In this document: positions 13,383 to 21,566 of the stretch, piece after piece
Position numbering within the stretch: the first letter of the stretch is position 1
Layout of the letters: each line of letters begins with the position of its first letter
Source of the DNA: Paraktedonobacter sp035294465
Lineage (GTDB): Bacteria > Chloroflexota > Ktedonobacteria > Ktedonobacterales > Ktedonobacteraceae
Reading direction: 5' to 3'
NCBI GenBank assembly: GCA_035294465.1
Contig: DATGKW010000049.1
Span: forward strand, 1-21,832
DNA length: 21,832 nucleotides
Translations under genes and position numbers: made by a program
Notes under the pieces: model-generated
What the model was told of the DNA's origin: nothing
Database searches by the model: none
Seen by the model: only the letters and a program-made list of their open reading frames with translations

Positions 13383-13607
13383 ATGCAGGATGCGAAAGGA
13401 AACGTCCTCGACCATTCGGGGAAACCGGTTCTGGTTCGCTTCTGGAAACAGACACATATTCGTGATGCCGGCTGGCTGGCCCTCACTCACCGTGATCAGA
13501 GCCGAACGACCCCAGGCAGCGGATACCTGTTCGTCCCCTTTCCTAGAAAGGGAAAATCCTGGCCAAGCCGCGCTCAAGCTTTACCAGGAGCACATATTGT
13601 TCTATAA
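13383..13607 (+). CDS. Possible small protein coupled to the exporter
   Basis: A 74-residue frame whose ATG lies 2 bp after the exporter stop. A GGAGAG stretch sits about 25 bp upstream, rather far for an RBS. The N-terminal half (MQDAKGNVLDHSGKPVLVRF then WKQTHIRD) looks protein-like and uses GC-rich third positions; the C-terminal third is Pro/Arg/Ser-rich and looks less so. No family was recognised. The same stretch contains a 7-bp hairpin (13536-13552) and the promoter of the next gene, so it may instead be untranslated leader DNA. Confidence 0.3.
   Translation: MQDAKGNVLDHSGKPVLVRFWKQTHIRDAGWLALTHRDQSRTTPGSGYLFVPFPRKGKSWPSRAQALPGAHIVL
13536..13552. terminator. Hairpin CCCTTTC-CTA-GAAAGGG
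   Basis: Perfect 7-bp stem with a 3-nt loop, about 155 bp after the exporter stop and 28 bp upstream of the next promoter. It is followed by AAAATCC rather than a T-run, so on the plus strand it is not a classical terminator. Read on the minus strand it is preceded by GGATTTT and followed by GGGACG, also without a U-tract. Confidence 0.35.
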
Positions 13608-13608
13608 T
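13580..13608 (+). promoter_or_regulatory. Promoter of the first STAND-BTAD regulator
   Basis: TTTACC (13580-13585), 17 bp, then a perfect TATAAT (13603-13608). The predicted start is near 13615, leaving a leader of about 100 nt before ATG 13717. It lies over the end of the possible small ORF. Confidence 0.6.
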
Positions 13609-13716
13609 AATAAGCATCGCTGTCTATCTACGGAAAGGTCACCACCGGGAATTGTTATCCACAATCTCCGCATAAGTTATGGACACGGATGCTTACTCAT
13701 GGAGTCAAATCGCGGA

Positions 13717-16700
13717 ATGGATAGACTGTTACTCAACAAGTTGACGCATCCGGCACTTCCTCCTACCATACTTCATCGGCAAGAACTCATTCAGACGATT
13801 ACCGAGTGGGTTAATCAGGTTGAAAGGAGAATGCCGAGAATCGTCTTGCTGTGCGCCCCCGCCGGTTATGGTAAAACAACGCTCTTGGCAGATGTCGCCG
13901 AGCATCTCTCTCTTCCTTGCTGCTGGTATTTTCTCGATGCTGCCGATGAGCAGCCGACAACATTCTTACAACTCCTCGTTGCAAGCATTCGCCAGCATTT
14001 CTCTGCTTTTGGTCTTTCACTCGATTCCTCTTTGAGAAACATAGTTGAAGTCGAGAACTCCGCACAGAAGCTCCAATATCTTGAATTTTTTATAGATGTT
14101 CTGGCAAAAACGATAGAGAAAGAAATTCCTGAGCGCTTCATTCTTCTTTTCTGCAACTATCATGAGATTGGCGCAAACTCAGCGACGAATTACCTGGTCA
14201 ACCGTTTTGTGCAGCGTGTGCCTCCACGCTGCACACTGGTTCTCGAAAGCCGATCAACGCCACGACTGGGATTGACCGTCTTAAAGGCCGATGAGCATAT
14301 TTTGCGGATTGGCATCAGCCAGTTGCGTTTTTCACAGGAAGAAATCCGCAGGCTTGCTCACTTACAGCAGGCTGATCTGACAGAGCAGGAGGCAAAGCAA
14401 CTTGAAGAAGCATTTGATGGGTGGATAACAGGCATCCTCCTTGGGACACATCTGGGGAATTTTCATAGACATTTATCTATTTTTTCAAATAGCAGCAATG
14501 TGAGCACTTTGCCACTGAAAAGGCGGCGGGAGCATTTGTTCGCCTACCTGGTGAGGTATGTCTTTGCTCATCAATCTGACATTTATCCTTTTCTGATGGA
14601 AACTGCCATCCTTCGTCAGATGACTCCCGCGCTTTGTAACGCGCTCCTCGATATCTCAGATGCAGATACGCGGCTGATTTATCTGGAGGAGCGAGGGCTG
14701 TTTATCACACACTACAATACCGACTCAGGGAGCTTCTTTCTTTGTCATCCGGTGGTCCGTGAGTTCCTCTCTGATGAATTGCGACGCACGAATCCTGCCC
14801 GCTTTACTGAACTTCACCTGCGAGCCGTGGAGCTTTTTCGGGCAATAGATGACGATGAAGCGATTGCCCATGCTCTGGCCGCCAGGAGCTTTGATATCGC
14901 GGTTCGGCTGATCGAAACAGCCTCCACGCAACAGTTCGCCCAGGGACGCCTGACCACCCTGGCCAGCTGGATTGACTCTCTTCCCCCCGAAGTTCTCAAC
15001 AGTTCCCCGCGCCTCCTCCTGGTGCGCGCCACAATTTTCCTCGAAGAAAGCGCTCTAACAAAAGTTCAGCAACTCCTTGAACAGGCGCTAGAGGCCCTTC
15101 AAAGTACCGAAGCAACGCCAGCGCTGCGAGCAGAAATTCTTCTTGCGCAGGCTAAACTACTGCTGCAACAGGGAGACTATGCTCAGGCGCAATCTATGGG
15201 CCGGCAAGCACTGGCTCTCTTACCCCCCGAGGAGGTCGAAACGCTCGCGGCGGTACACCAGCTTCTAGGAAGTTGCGCGGCTTACTTTAACAATTTTAGC
15301 GCGTGCATTGTAGAACTACAGCAAGCACTGCAACTGCATAGATACAATACTGGTATCCGCCAGGTTGCCAAACTTCATTCTATGCTTGCGAATTTTTATG
15401 GTATGACAGGTCATAATGCATTATCAGAGCATCACCGTACTCGCGCGATCTGCTGCTGGGAAAACATACAAGATGGATGGGGTAAAATAGATGATCTGAT
15501 CGGTCTGGGCGCAATTAAAGAGCGCCAGGGAATGCTCGCGGAAGCTGAACAGCTTTTTGCGCAGGCGCTTACCCTCTCGCGAGGAGCTATTCATTACGAA
15601 TGCGGAGAGGCTTACGCTCTCGCCAGCCTGGGCGATGTTTACCAGGATCGAGACGACTTTCGCCGGGCACTGGCCGCTTTCGATGACAGTCTCACGCTTT
15701 CTCGCCAACTGAACGAAACCTATCTGACGCATTATCTTCTCTGCCAAATTTCTCAAACCTATCAACTGATGGGCGACCCCCAGAGCGCCCTGCACATTAT
15801 TACCCAGCTTGAACAGAATGGCCTTTCTCCAGAGCCGGGGAAACCGTATAGTTATGAGCAGGCGCTGTATGCTCTTACCTTAGGAACGCTCCTTCTGCAA
15901 AAAGGACAGACGGCAGAAGCCTACGACTATCTCACTGCTGCTGAGTCAGCCTTCTCGGAGACAAAACATGAGTGCCTGCAAGCAATGATGCGGAGAGCAG
16001 CGTGTATGTTCGCACAGAAGAAAACCCAGGCGGCATTACGCCAGGTGGAGTGCGCGCTCCACCTGGCCAGGGAGTACGGCTATGAAAAGCTTGTGGAGAA
16101 AGAACTTATACGTAGCCCGGCTTTACTGGCATATGTCCAAACAACTCACCTGGCGCAAACAATCGCCTCTGAGGAAACAGAGCCTCCTCCAACTGTCTCT
16201 CCAGATGGACAAACGCTGTCCGTGATCTCATCACGCCAGAACTTTCCGGCCCTCAGCATCCAGGCGTTAGGATCTCCGGTTATGTACAAGGACGATATGT
16301 TGATCAAACACTGGCGTTCCTCCCGCTCAATGGAACTTTTTTTCCTTCTGCTAGACGCAGCTTACCCTTTACCGAAAGAGCAGATTATTGCTGCTCTCTG
16401 GCAGGATGAAGAGGCACCCACAGACCAGATCTGGCGTTCCACGCTTCATTATCTCCGTAATGTGGTTGGAACAGAATGTGTGAAATCGCTTAATAGCATG
16501 TATACTTTGCAGTTAGAGACGAAATACACGATAAGATATGACGTAGAACATTTTCAAGATTTGTATGCTCAGGCCCAGATAGCGCAACACGGAGGAGATG
16601 ATGAAGCGGCCGGGCAAGCATTTGAAGCCATGGTCGATCTCTATCAAGGCGACTTTGTCGCGCCATTTTCTCATAGCTGGTGTATGTCTCGTCGCGACGA

Positions 16701-16983
16701 GCTCCGCAGGATGTATATAGATGCGCACCACCAGCTTGCCAATAGGGCCTGGAAGCTGCAACAGCCAGACAAAAGCCTTGCCCATTGGCAGCATATCCTG
16801 GACAGGGATCATACCATCGAGGCAGCTCACGCAGGAGCCATCCGCTGTTATTTACAGCAGGGACACCGCCACCTGGCTCTGCGCCAATATAACCGGTGCG
16901 TGGCTATCCTGCAAAGCGAGCGAGGGAGAGCACCCGGACAAATGCTTCAGTCCCTCTATCAGCGCATCACAGAGACCGCCTGA
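13717..16983 (+). CDS. Giant MalT-like (STAND) regulator with SARP/BTAD C-terminus
   Basis: 1,088 residues. An N-terminal STAND/AAA-like NTPase has Walker A APAGYGKTT (47-55). The Walker-B position reads FILLFCNYHEIG, with Cys146-Asn147 where MalT-like proteins have Asp-Asp. It is followed by TLVLESRS and the LRFSQEEI region. The middle (about 380-830) is built of TPR-like helical repeats (for example DDFRRALAAFDDSLTLSRQL). The C-terminus has a winged helix (about 843-940: ALSIQALGSPVM, WRSSRSMELFFLLLDAA, KEQIIAALW, STLHYLRNVVG) and a BTAD domain (about 950-1085: YQGDFVAPF, RRDELRRMY). This is a one-protein sensor-activator. ATG 13717 fits the paralogue's N-terminus; ATG 13699 is possible. 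Confidence 0.85.
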   Translation: MDRLLLNKLTHPALPPTILHRQELIQTITEWVNQVERRMPRIVLLCAPAGYGKTTLLADVAEHLSLPCCWYFLDAADEQPTTFLQLLVASIRQHFSAFGLSLDSSLRNIVEVENSAQKLQYLEFFIDVLAKTIEKEIPERFILLFCNYHEIGANSATNYLVNRFVQRVPPRCTLVLESRSTPRLGLTVLKADEHILRIGISQLRFSQEEIRRLAHLQQADLTEQEAKQLEEAFDGWITGILLGTHLGNFHRHLSIFSNSSNVSTLPLKRRREHLFAYLVRYVFAHQSDIYPFLMETAILRQMTPALCNALLDISDADTRLIYLEERGLFITHYNTDSGSFFLCHPVVREFLSDELRRTNPARFTELHLRAVELFRAIDDDEAIAHALAARSFDIAVRLIETASTQQFAQGRLTTLASWIDSLPPEVLNSSPRLLLVRATIFLEESALTKVQQLLEQALEALQSTEATPALRAEILLAQAKLLLQQGDYAQAQSMGRQALALLPPEEVETLAAVHQLLGSCAAYFNNFSACIVELQQALQLHRYNTGIRQVAKLHSMLANFYGMTGHNALSEHHRTRAICCWENIQDGWGKIDDLIGLGAIKERQGMLAEAEQLFAQALTLSRGAIHYECGEAYALASLGDVYQDRDDFRRALAAFDDSLTLSRQLNETYLTHYLLCQISQTYQLMGDPQSALHIITQLEQNGLSPEPGKPYSYEQALYALTLGTLLLQKGQTAEAYDYLTAAESAFSETKHECLQAMMRRAACMFAQKKTQAALRQVECALHLAREYGYEKLVEKELIRSPALLAYVQTTHLAQTIASEETEPPPTVSPDGQTLSVISSRQNFPALSIQALGSPVMYKDDMLIKHWRSSRSMELFFLLLDAAYPLPKEQIIAALWQDEEAPTDQIWRSTLHYLRNVVGTECVKSLNSMYTLQLETKYTIRYDVEHFQDLYAQAQIAQHGGDDEAAGQAFEAMVDLYQGDFVAPFSHSWCMSRRDELRRMYIDAHHQLANRAWKLQQPDKSLAHWQHILDRDHTIEAAHAGAIRCYLQQGHRHLALRQYNRCVAILQSERGRAPGQMLQSLYQRITETA

Positions 16984-17014
16984 CACCCTGGAAGTCGAGA
17001 CACTGCGTTCTCGT

Positions 17015-20000
17015 TCAGTCTGAAGCGCTCGGTGAACTGAGAAGAAGTTGATACAGCTGCTGAAGAGCAGATCCCGGCTCAATGCCCAGTTCCTGCCGGA
17101 GCGCTTCCTGACAATCTCGATACTGGCGAATCGCCAGGCTGCGCCTCCCCTGGAGGCGATAATACTGCATCAGGCTGAAGTGGGCCTCTTCCAGACAGTT
17201 ATCAATCTGAAGCATACGGCGCCAGTGCTCGGCCCCTTCATCAAAATCCCGGCGCTGCCAGGCAATGCGGGCTAACTGGCGGCGAGCTTGCAAGTAGGCA
17301 GTGCGCAGTTCATCCCGGCGAACGCTACACCAGTTGCTATAGAATGGCCGTCCATAGTCGCCTCGATAGAGCTCGACCGCTTCAAGGAACGCTGCTCTGG
17401 CAGCGGTTTCATCTCCAAGAGCCAGGGCGCGTTCAGCCTCTGTGCAGCGTGTTTGAAAGATCTGCACATCATACCAGATCTGCTCACCATAGTAAGCAGC
17501 AAGATGAAGACGATAGCCTCCTGCCTGGAAAACCACGCAGGGCGCCCCAAGTATTTTACGCAGATAGTAGAGCGTTGAGTGAAAAGTCTGGTCGATTTGT
17601 TCGTCAAACTGAGGCCACAGTTCAGTGACAATTTGCTCTTTGCTCAGCGGATGGCTGGCATCAAGCAAGAAGAAGAAGAGTTCCATTGTCCGCGCCATAC
17701 GCCAGCGTTTAAGAGGCCGACCGTTCAGCAGCACCTCAGGCTCGCCGAATGCTCGAATGGTGAGTCCAGGCGTAGGAAGCTCTGGTTCTCCCGGTTTGCT
17801 GGCGGCGGGCAGGTCTCCCGCCTTCTGTGAACTCTCAGCTTCCACACAAAGCAGTTCCCGCAAGCGTGCAAGCTGAGGCAGACGCTTGATCGTTTGAAAA
17901 AGCGCGGGAAGCCATTGTAATTCGACGAGCACGGACTGTTTATAGTGGACATGTTCGGCCAGTCTGGCCGTAACTTCTTCCAACAAGCGCAACGCCTCAG
18001 AAGTATGTTCGAGCGCAAGCTGGCAGGCGGCCAGACGCAAGCGAACCGCCAGGAGTCTCTGCTCCAGCCCGCGGCTATGCAGCGCTGCCTCAGCCTCTTT
18101 CAAGCGCTCATAAGCCATGGTGTAACGCTCTTGATAGAGAAGGATCAGGCCATAGGCCAGAGCATGTTCGGCGCGTCTCATCTCCGTTGTTTGCAATCCT
18201 GTTTCCTGAAGATTCATCTGATCGAGGAAGAGAAAGGCGCTGGCCGCATCTCCTAGAAACAGATATACCATGGATAGAGCCGGTACAACGAGATTTTTCA
18301 GGTTGTCATCTTCCCAACGATATGCCAGAGCCAGAGCATCTTCATAGAAAGGAAGGGCCTGCGGGTATCTCTGCTGCTCCAGATGGAGCAGGCCCAGATG
18401 GGCCAGGGCATATCCCTGGCAAGCGGGAGCAGCGGTTGATATCCTGGCCAGCCCCAGAGCTTTCTGAAGCACCGCCTCAGCCTCCTCGTATCTTCCCTGC
18501 TCTCTATAAAGATCACCTCTACACAACAGGTTGTTCACTATACCCTGTTCGTCCCGTAACTGCTCGCAGCATTTCAGCGCGCGCGTAAGATGGTGCTCTG
18601 CCAGGGCAAAATTGCCGGTGAGATAATAGGCTCTTCCTAGAGCCTCACGTATTTCTTCTATCTGCTGTTCCTCAAGAGGAATATTCTGCTGGTAAAGCAC
18701 TTCTTGCAGGATTGGAATACCAGAGGAAGTGTTTCTCAGGTGGACTGCGCAAATACCCAGCATTGTGCGGGCTGCTATCCCCAAATCGCTTTCCTGCTCT
18801 GGCAGACGCTGCAACGTTTGCTGGCAAACAGCCTGGGCCTGGTGATAGTCTCCCGCCTGGCAGAGCGCCCTGGCACGCAGGAGATCTATTTCAGCAGACA
18901 GACGGTGCGATGGAGGAGTAGCGCAGGTTGCAGGCTGGTTAGCAAGCAAGGCCGAAGCTCTTTCCAGGAGCCGAAGGGCTGGAGCATGCTGCCTGCGAGC
19001 AAGCGCAACACTGGCCTGGATCAAAAGCAAATGAGGTGTATTTTCCCAGATGGCAAGGGGAAGAGCATCGAACCAGGTGGTAAGAGTATCTAAACTCCTT
19101 CGTTGTAAAAGCTGCCGGTAAGAAGCAAGAAGTATTTGTATCGCCAGTTCGTAATTCTGGATTTCGAGCGCGTGATACATGGCCTGCTCATAATTCTGAC
19201 GAGCGAGCCAGAGTTCCGCTGCTCGGCGGTGCAAAGCAAAGAAGCGGTCCGCATCCTGGTGGCGAAGTTGTGTACTGAGAAGATGGCGAATAACCTGATG
19301 ACAGATGTAGACGGCCTGCTGATCAGAAGAGACGAACAACCCCTGTTCCTCTAAACGAGCCAGCCGTTCAGCCGAGCCGGTACTTGCTAATAAGGCGTCA
19401 CACATTTCCGCATCTATGCATTGAAGAAGCGAGACAGATTGCAGAAAACGATAAAGGGTTGGATAGTGCTGAAATACTTCATTGGCGACATAGGCGAGGA
19501 GATTATCCTGCCTGGGAATCAGCGTATCTTTACTAGCAAAGAGAGAATTCTGTCCGCTAGCCCGGTGCTGATCAGAGAGCAAGCTGCGTACATCTCCCAG
19601 ATACGTGCCTGACAAAATGCCAGCAATCCAGCCATCGAAAAAAGTGGCCAGCCGTTCGGCGTCAGCCGGAGCTAGAGCGGCCAAGCCACGCAGTCGCGCC
19701 AGCTCAGAAATTTCTGTCGCAGAGAAGCGAAGAACACCACTATTCAATACATACAGTTCACCATGAATCATCAATTGAGCAAGAGCTATATTCGGGTATG
19801 CCCGGCTTTCAACGACGAGCACAACCTGCGGTGGCAATCTGGTGAGCCAATAGCTGAATAAATCAGCGAGCATCTCACTCTCACTGATCTGTTCATAGTT
19901 GCAGAGAAAGAAAGCAAAACGCCCGGAAACCTCATATTCCAGGCTCTGGCAAAGCGCGTCAATGGCCTGCCGGTAGCTCTCGCGGGAAGCATGCGTATCT

Positions 20001-20353
20001 TGAGTGAGCTGATTTACAGAGGCCATTCCGAGCGATGCACTCAACTGAGGAAAAACCTGGCCGAGGCTGGTAAATAAGTTAGGCAGAAAAACAGAAGGAT
20101 CAGCATCAGTATGCTCTAGAAAATACCAGCAGCAGGTGAGCGACGTGGAAGCAGCGAAATCTGCGAGCAGCGTTGTCTTGCCATATCCAGCAGGAGCACA
20201 AAGTAACACAAGCTTGCGAGGTGTTCTACGGATGTTTCCTTCGATTTCGTTCAGAATGGCTTCTCGCAGGGCTGAGATCAGACGAGTACGATGGAGAATG
20301 ACCGTGGGGAGTGGAGGGTGCCCGAATTTCTTGAGATAATGAGTAGTTTGCAA
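17015..20353 (-). CDS. Second giant STAND-BTAD regulator, paralogue of the first
   Basis: 1,112 residues, collinear with the 13717-16983 product throughout: the opening LPTVILHRTRLISALREAIL, Walker A APAGYGKTT (53-61), an altered Walker B FAFFLCNYEQIS (Cys151-Asn152), VLVVESRAYPN, a TPR-rich middle (about 400-850), a winged helix from about 863 (LTIRAFGEPEVLLNGRPLKR, MELFFFLLDASHPLSKEQIV, STLYYLRKILG) and BTAD (YRGDYGRPFYSNW, VRRDELRTAYL, ELGIEPGSALQQLY). The start is TTG 20353 with GGAGAGGG upstream; no in-frame ATG lies nearby. It converges on its paralogue with 31 bp between stops. Typical clients of such regulators are secondary-metabolite genes; target genes here are unknown. Confidence 0.85.
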   Translation of the reverse strand: MQTTHYLKKFGHPPLPTVILHRTRLISALREAILNEIEGNIRRTPRKLVLLCAPAGYGKTTLLADFAASTSLTCCWYFLEHTDADPSVFLPNLFTSLGQVFPQLSASLGMASVNQLTQDTHASRESYRQAIDALCQSLEYEVSGRFAFFLCNYEQISESEMLADLFSYWLTRLPPQVVLVVESRAYPNIALAQLMIHGELYVLNSGVLRFSATEISELARLRGLAALAPADAERLATFFDGWIAGILSGTYLGDVRSLLSDQHRASGQNSLFASKDTLIPRQDNLLAYVANEVFQHYPTLYRFLQSVSLLQCIDAEMCDALLASTGSAERLARLEEQGLFVSSDQQAVYICHQVIRHLLSTQLRHQDADRFFALHRRAAELWLARQNYEQAMYHALEIQNYELAIQILLASYRQLLQRRSLDTLTTWFDALPLAIWENTPHLLLIQASVALARRQHAPALRLLERASALLANQPATCATPPSHRLSAEIDLLRARALCQAGDYHQAQAVCQQTLQRLPEQESDLGIAARTMLGICAVHLRNTSSGIPILQEVLYQQNIPLEEQQIEEIREALGRAYYLTGNFALAEHHLTRALKCCEQLRDEQGIVNNLLCRGDLYREQGRYEEAEAVLQKALGLARISTAAPACQGYALAHLGLLHLEQQRYPQALPFYEDALALAYRWEDDNLKNLVVPALSMVYLFLGDAASAFLFLDQMNLQETGLQTTEMRRAEHALAYGLILLYQERYTMAYERLKEAEAALHSRGLEQRLLAVRLRLAACQLALEHTSEALRLLEEVTARLAEHVHYKQSVLVELQWLPALFQTIKRLPQLARLRELLCVEAESSQKAGDLPAASKPGEPELPTPGLTIRAFGEPEVLLNGRPLKRWRMARTMELFFFLLDASHPLSKEQIVTELWPQFDEQIDQTFHSTLYYLRKILGAPCVVFQAGGYRLHLAAYYGEQIWYDVQIFQTRCTEAERALALGDETAARAAFLEAVELYRGDYGRPFYSNWCSVRRDELRTAYLQARRQLARIAWQRRDFDEGAEHWRRMLQIDNCLEEAHFSLMQYYRLQGRRSLAIRQYRDCQEALRQELGIEPGSALQQLYQLLLSSPSASD

Positions 20354-20531
20354 GATCCCTCTCCGTCAAAAGCGAATAGTTCGCAGATTTGCAAATGCAA
20401 GGTATTTTCGGGAAAGACCCGCATGAACCGGCGCCGATCACCCATTCACGGACCAGGTCTTTTTAGAGGAAAGAAAGCGCCGGACTCAGCATCAGATAAG
20501 GAAGAGCTTGAAATCCAGCCGATACTGGAAA

Positions 20532-20557
20532 AGTCAGATGGTTCCACGCTTCTGACT
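20532..20557 (-). promoter_or_regulatory. Hairpin in the long leader of the second regulator
   Basis: AGTCAGA (20532-20538) and TCTGACT (20551-20557) form a perfect 7-bp stem with a 12-nt loop. It would form about 10-35 nt from the predicted 5' end of the regulator transcript, roughly 180 nt before its TTG start. It could stabilise the mRNA or be a protein-binding dyad in DNA. Confidence 0.4.
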
Positions 20558-20572
20558 ATCCCTCTATAAATA

Positions 20573-20602
20573 CATATACACAATTATCGCACGGATTGTC
20601 AA
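20573..20602 (-). promoter_or_regulatory. Probable promoter of the second regulator
   Basis: On the minus strand a perfect TTGACA (20602-20597) is followed after 17 bp by GTATAT or after 18 bp by TATATG. The -10 is imperfect. It implies an unusually long leader of about 210 nt before TTG 20353. That leader contains a GCGAA-TAG-TTCGC dyad (20372-20384) and the palindrome ATTTGCAAAT (20387-20396) close to the start codon. Confidence 0.5.
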
Positions 20603-20628
20603 TCAAACGGCTAAACGTTGCAAATAAA

Positions 20629-20674
20629 GTGCCAACAGAGAGAGGAACAATGCGAAGTGTTGGCACGCGAAGTG
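20629..20674. promoter_or_regulatory. Inverted and direct repeats in the regulator/response-regulator gap
   Basis: GTGCCAACA (20629-20637) and TGTTGGCAC (20658-20666) are perfect 9-bp inverted repeats 20 bp apart. Overlapping them, GCGAAGTG is repeated directly at 20652-20659 and 20667-20674, a 15-bp step. The block lies just upstream of the second regulator's -35. SARP/BTAD activators bind direct repeats near -35, and NarL-type proteins bind inverted repeats, so either neighbour could use it. Confidence 0.5.
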
Positions 20675-20808
20675 CAAAGTCGGCGCAAAGAGGCCCAGTG
20701 GTATGCTTTTCGTGACAGGAAATGGTCATCATTGATCTTTTCTTTCCATCCTCACGGCTCGTAGCCGTATCAGAACGGGAATATCTACCAGGGGAAGCAT
20801 CTGTCATG

Positions 20809-20842
20809 CTCTTGCTGAGACGTAGAAGGATAATAGCAAGAG
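20809..20842. promoter_or_regulatory. CTCTTGCT-N18-AGCAAGAG inverted repeat before the response regulator
   Basis: Perfect 8-bp arms (20809-20816, 20835-20842) end 26 bp before the response-regulator ATG. The spacer contains GGATAAT, a possible -10 with no good -35. Candidate autoregulatory site. A separate perfect hairpin ACGGCT-CGT-AGCCGT lies at 20754-20768. Confidence 0.45.
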
Positions 20843-20868
20843 AGGAGAGAAAGATAAGGTGAAAAGAG

Positions 20869-21525
20869 ATGGAATCTCAGATTCGTGTTATGCTCGCAGA
20901 TAATCAGCGTTTGATACGCGAAGGATTAAGCGCCATCCTAGAGGCCGCTCCTGATATTGTAGTCGTTGGAGAGGCCAGTGATGGCGCATCTATTGTGAAG
21001 CTGGCAACAGCAGAGTTACCCGATGTTATCTTGATGGATGTTCGTATGCCGGTTCAGGATGGCATCACAGCAACCTCTCAGATCAAACAGATGTGCCAGA
21101 ATATTTGCATTATTCTTCTGACCTCCTATGACTCTCCTGATCTGGTCGTGAATGGGATGCGCGCCGGCGCAACGGGGTACCTTCTGAAAGAGTGTAGTGC
21201 AGAAGAATTACGCAGCGCCGTGCGAGCTGTGGCTCGCGGGCAACACGTGTTACACGTCAGTAGCGCTACTCACTTGTTTGCCCACTTTGCTCTCAACACT
21301 CCATTTTCAAATCAGACGTCTGTTGAATCTTTCGCGCTGACCAGGCGAGAACGAGATATCCTCCCCCTTATTGGGCGTGGATATACCAACAAGGAAATCG
21401 CCACTACGCTCCATATCAGCCATACAACGGTGAAAACGCATATGAACCATCTTTTCGCCAAGCTGGGCGCCAGAGATCGCGCGCACGCTGTCGTTCTCGC
21501 TCATCAATTTGGCCTGATGTCCTGA
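20869..21525 (+). CDS. NarL/FixJ-family response regulator
   Basis: 218 residues. The receiver domain (about 4-120) has the acidic pocket as LADNQ (Asp11, with Asn12 where a second Asp is usual), the phosphoacceptor Asp in VILMDVRMPVQDG (Asp56), Thr in IILLTSYDS and Lys in GYLLKE. A linker (about 121-150) precedes a LuxR-type HTH: ALTRRERDILPLIGRGYTNK, EIATTLHISHTTVKTHMNHL and FAKLGARDRAHAVVLA. No histidine kinase is in the window, so it is an orphan here. AAGGTG lies 7 nt before ATG 20869. A glycosyltransferase starts 41 bp downstream on the same strand and is probably co-transcribed. Confidence 0.92.
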   Translation: MESQIRVMLADNQRLIREGLSAILEAAPDIVVVGEASDGASIVKLATAELPDVILMDVRMPVQDGITATSQIKQMCQNICIILLTSYDSPDLVVNGMRAGATGYLLKECSAEELRSAVRAVARGQHVLHVSSATHLFAHFALNTPFSNQTSVESFALTRRERDILPLIGRGYTNKEIATTLHISHTTVKTHMNHLFAKLGARDRAHAVVLAHQFGLMS

Positions 21526-21566
21526 GGTATCGCATCGTCATAATGAGAGAAAGAGGGCTTCCGGTC

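Noticed and set aside
20556..20807. 83-codon minus-strand frame in the large gap
   Set aside because: It covers the predicted regulator promoter and several dyads, begins without an RBS, and matches no family I know.
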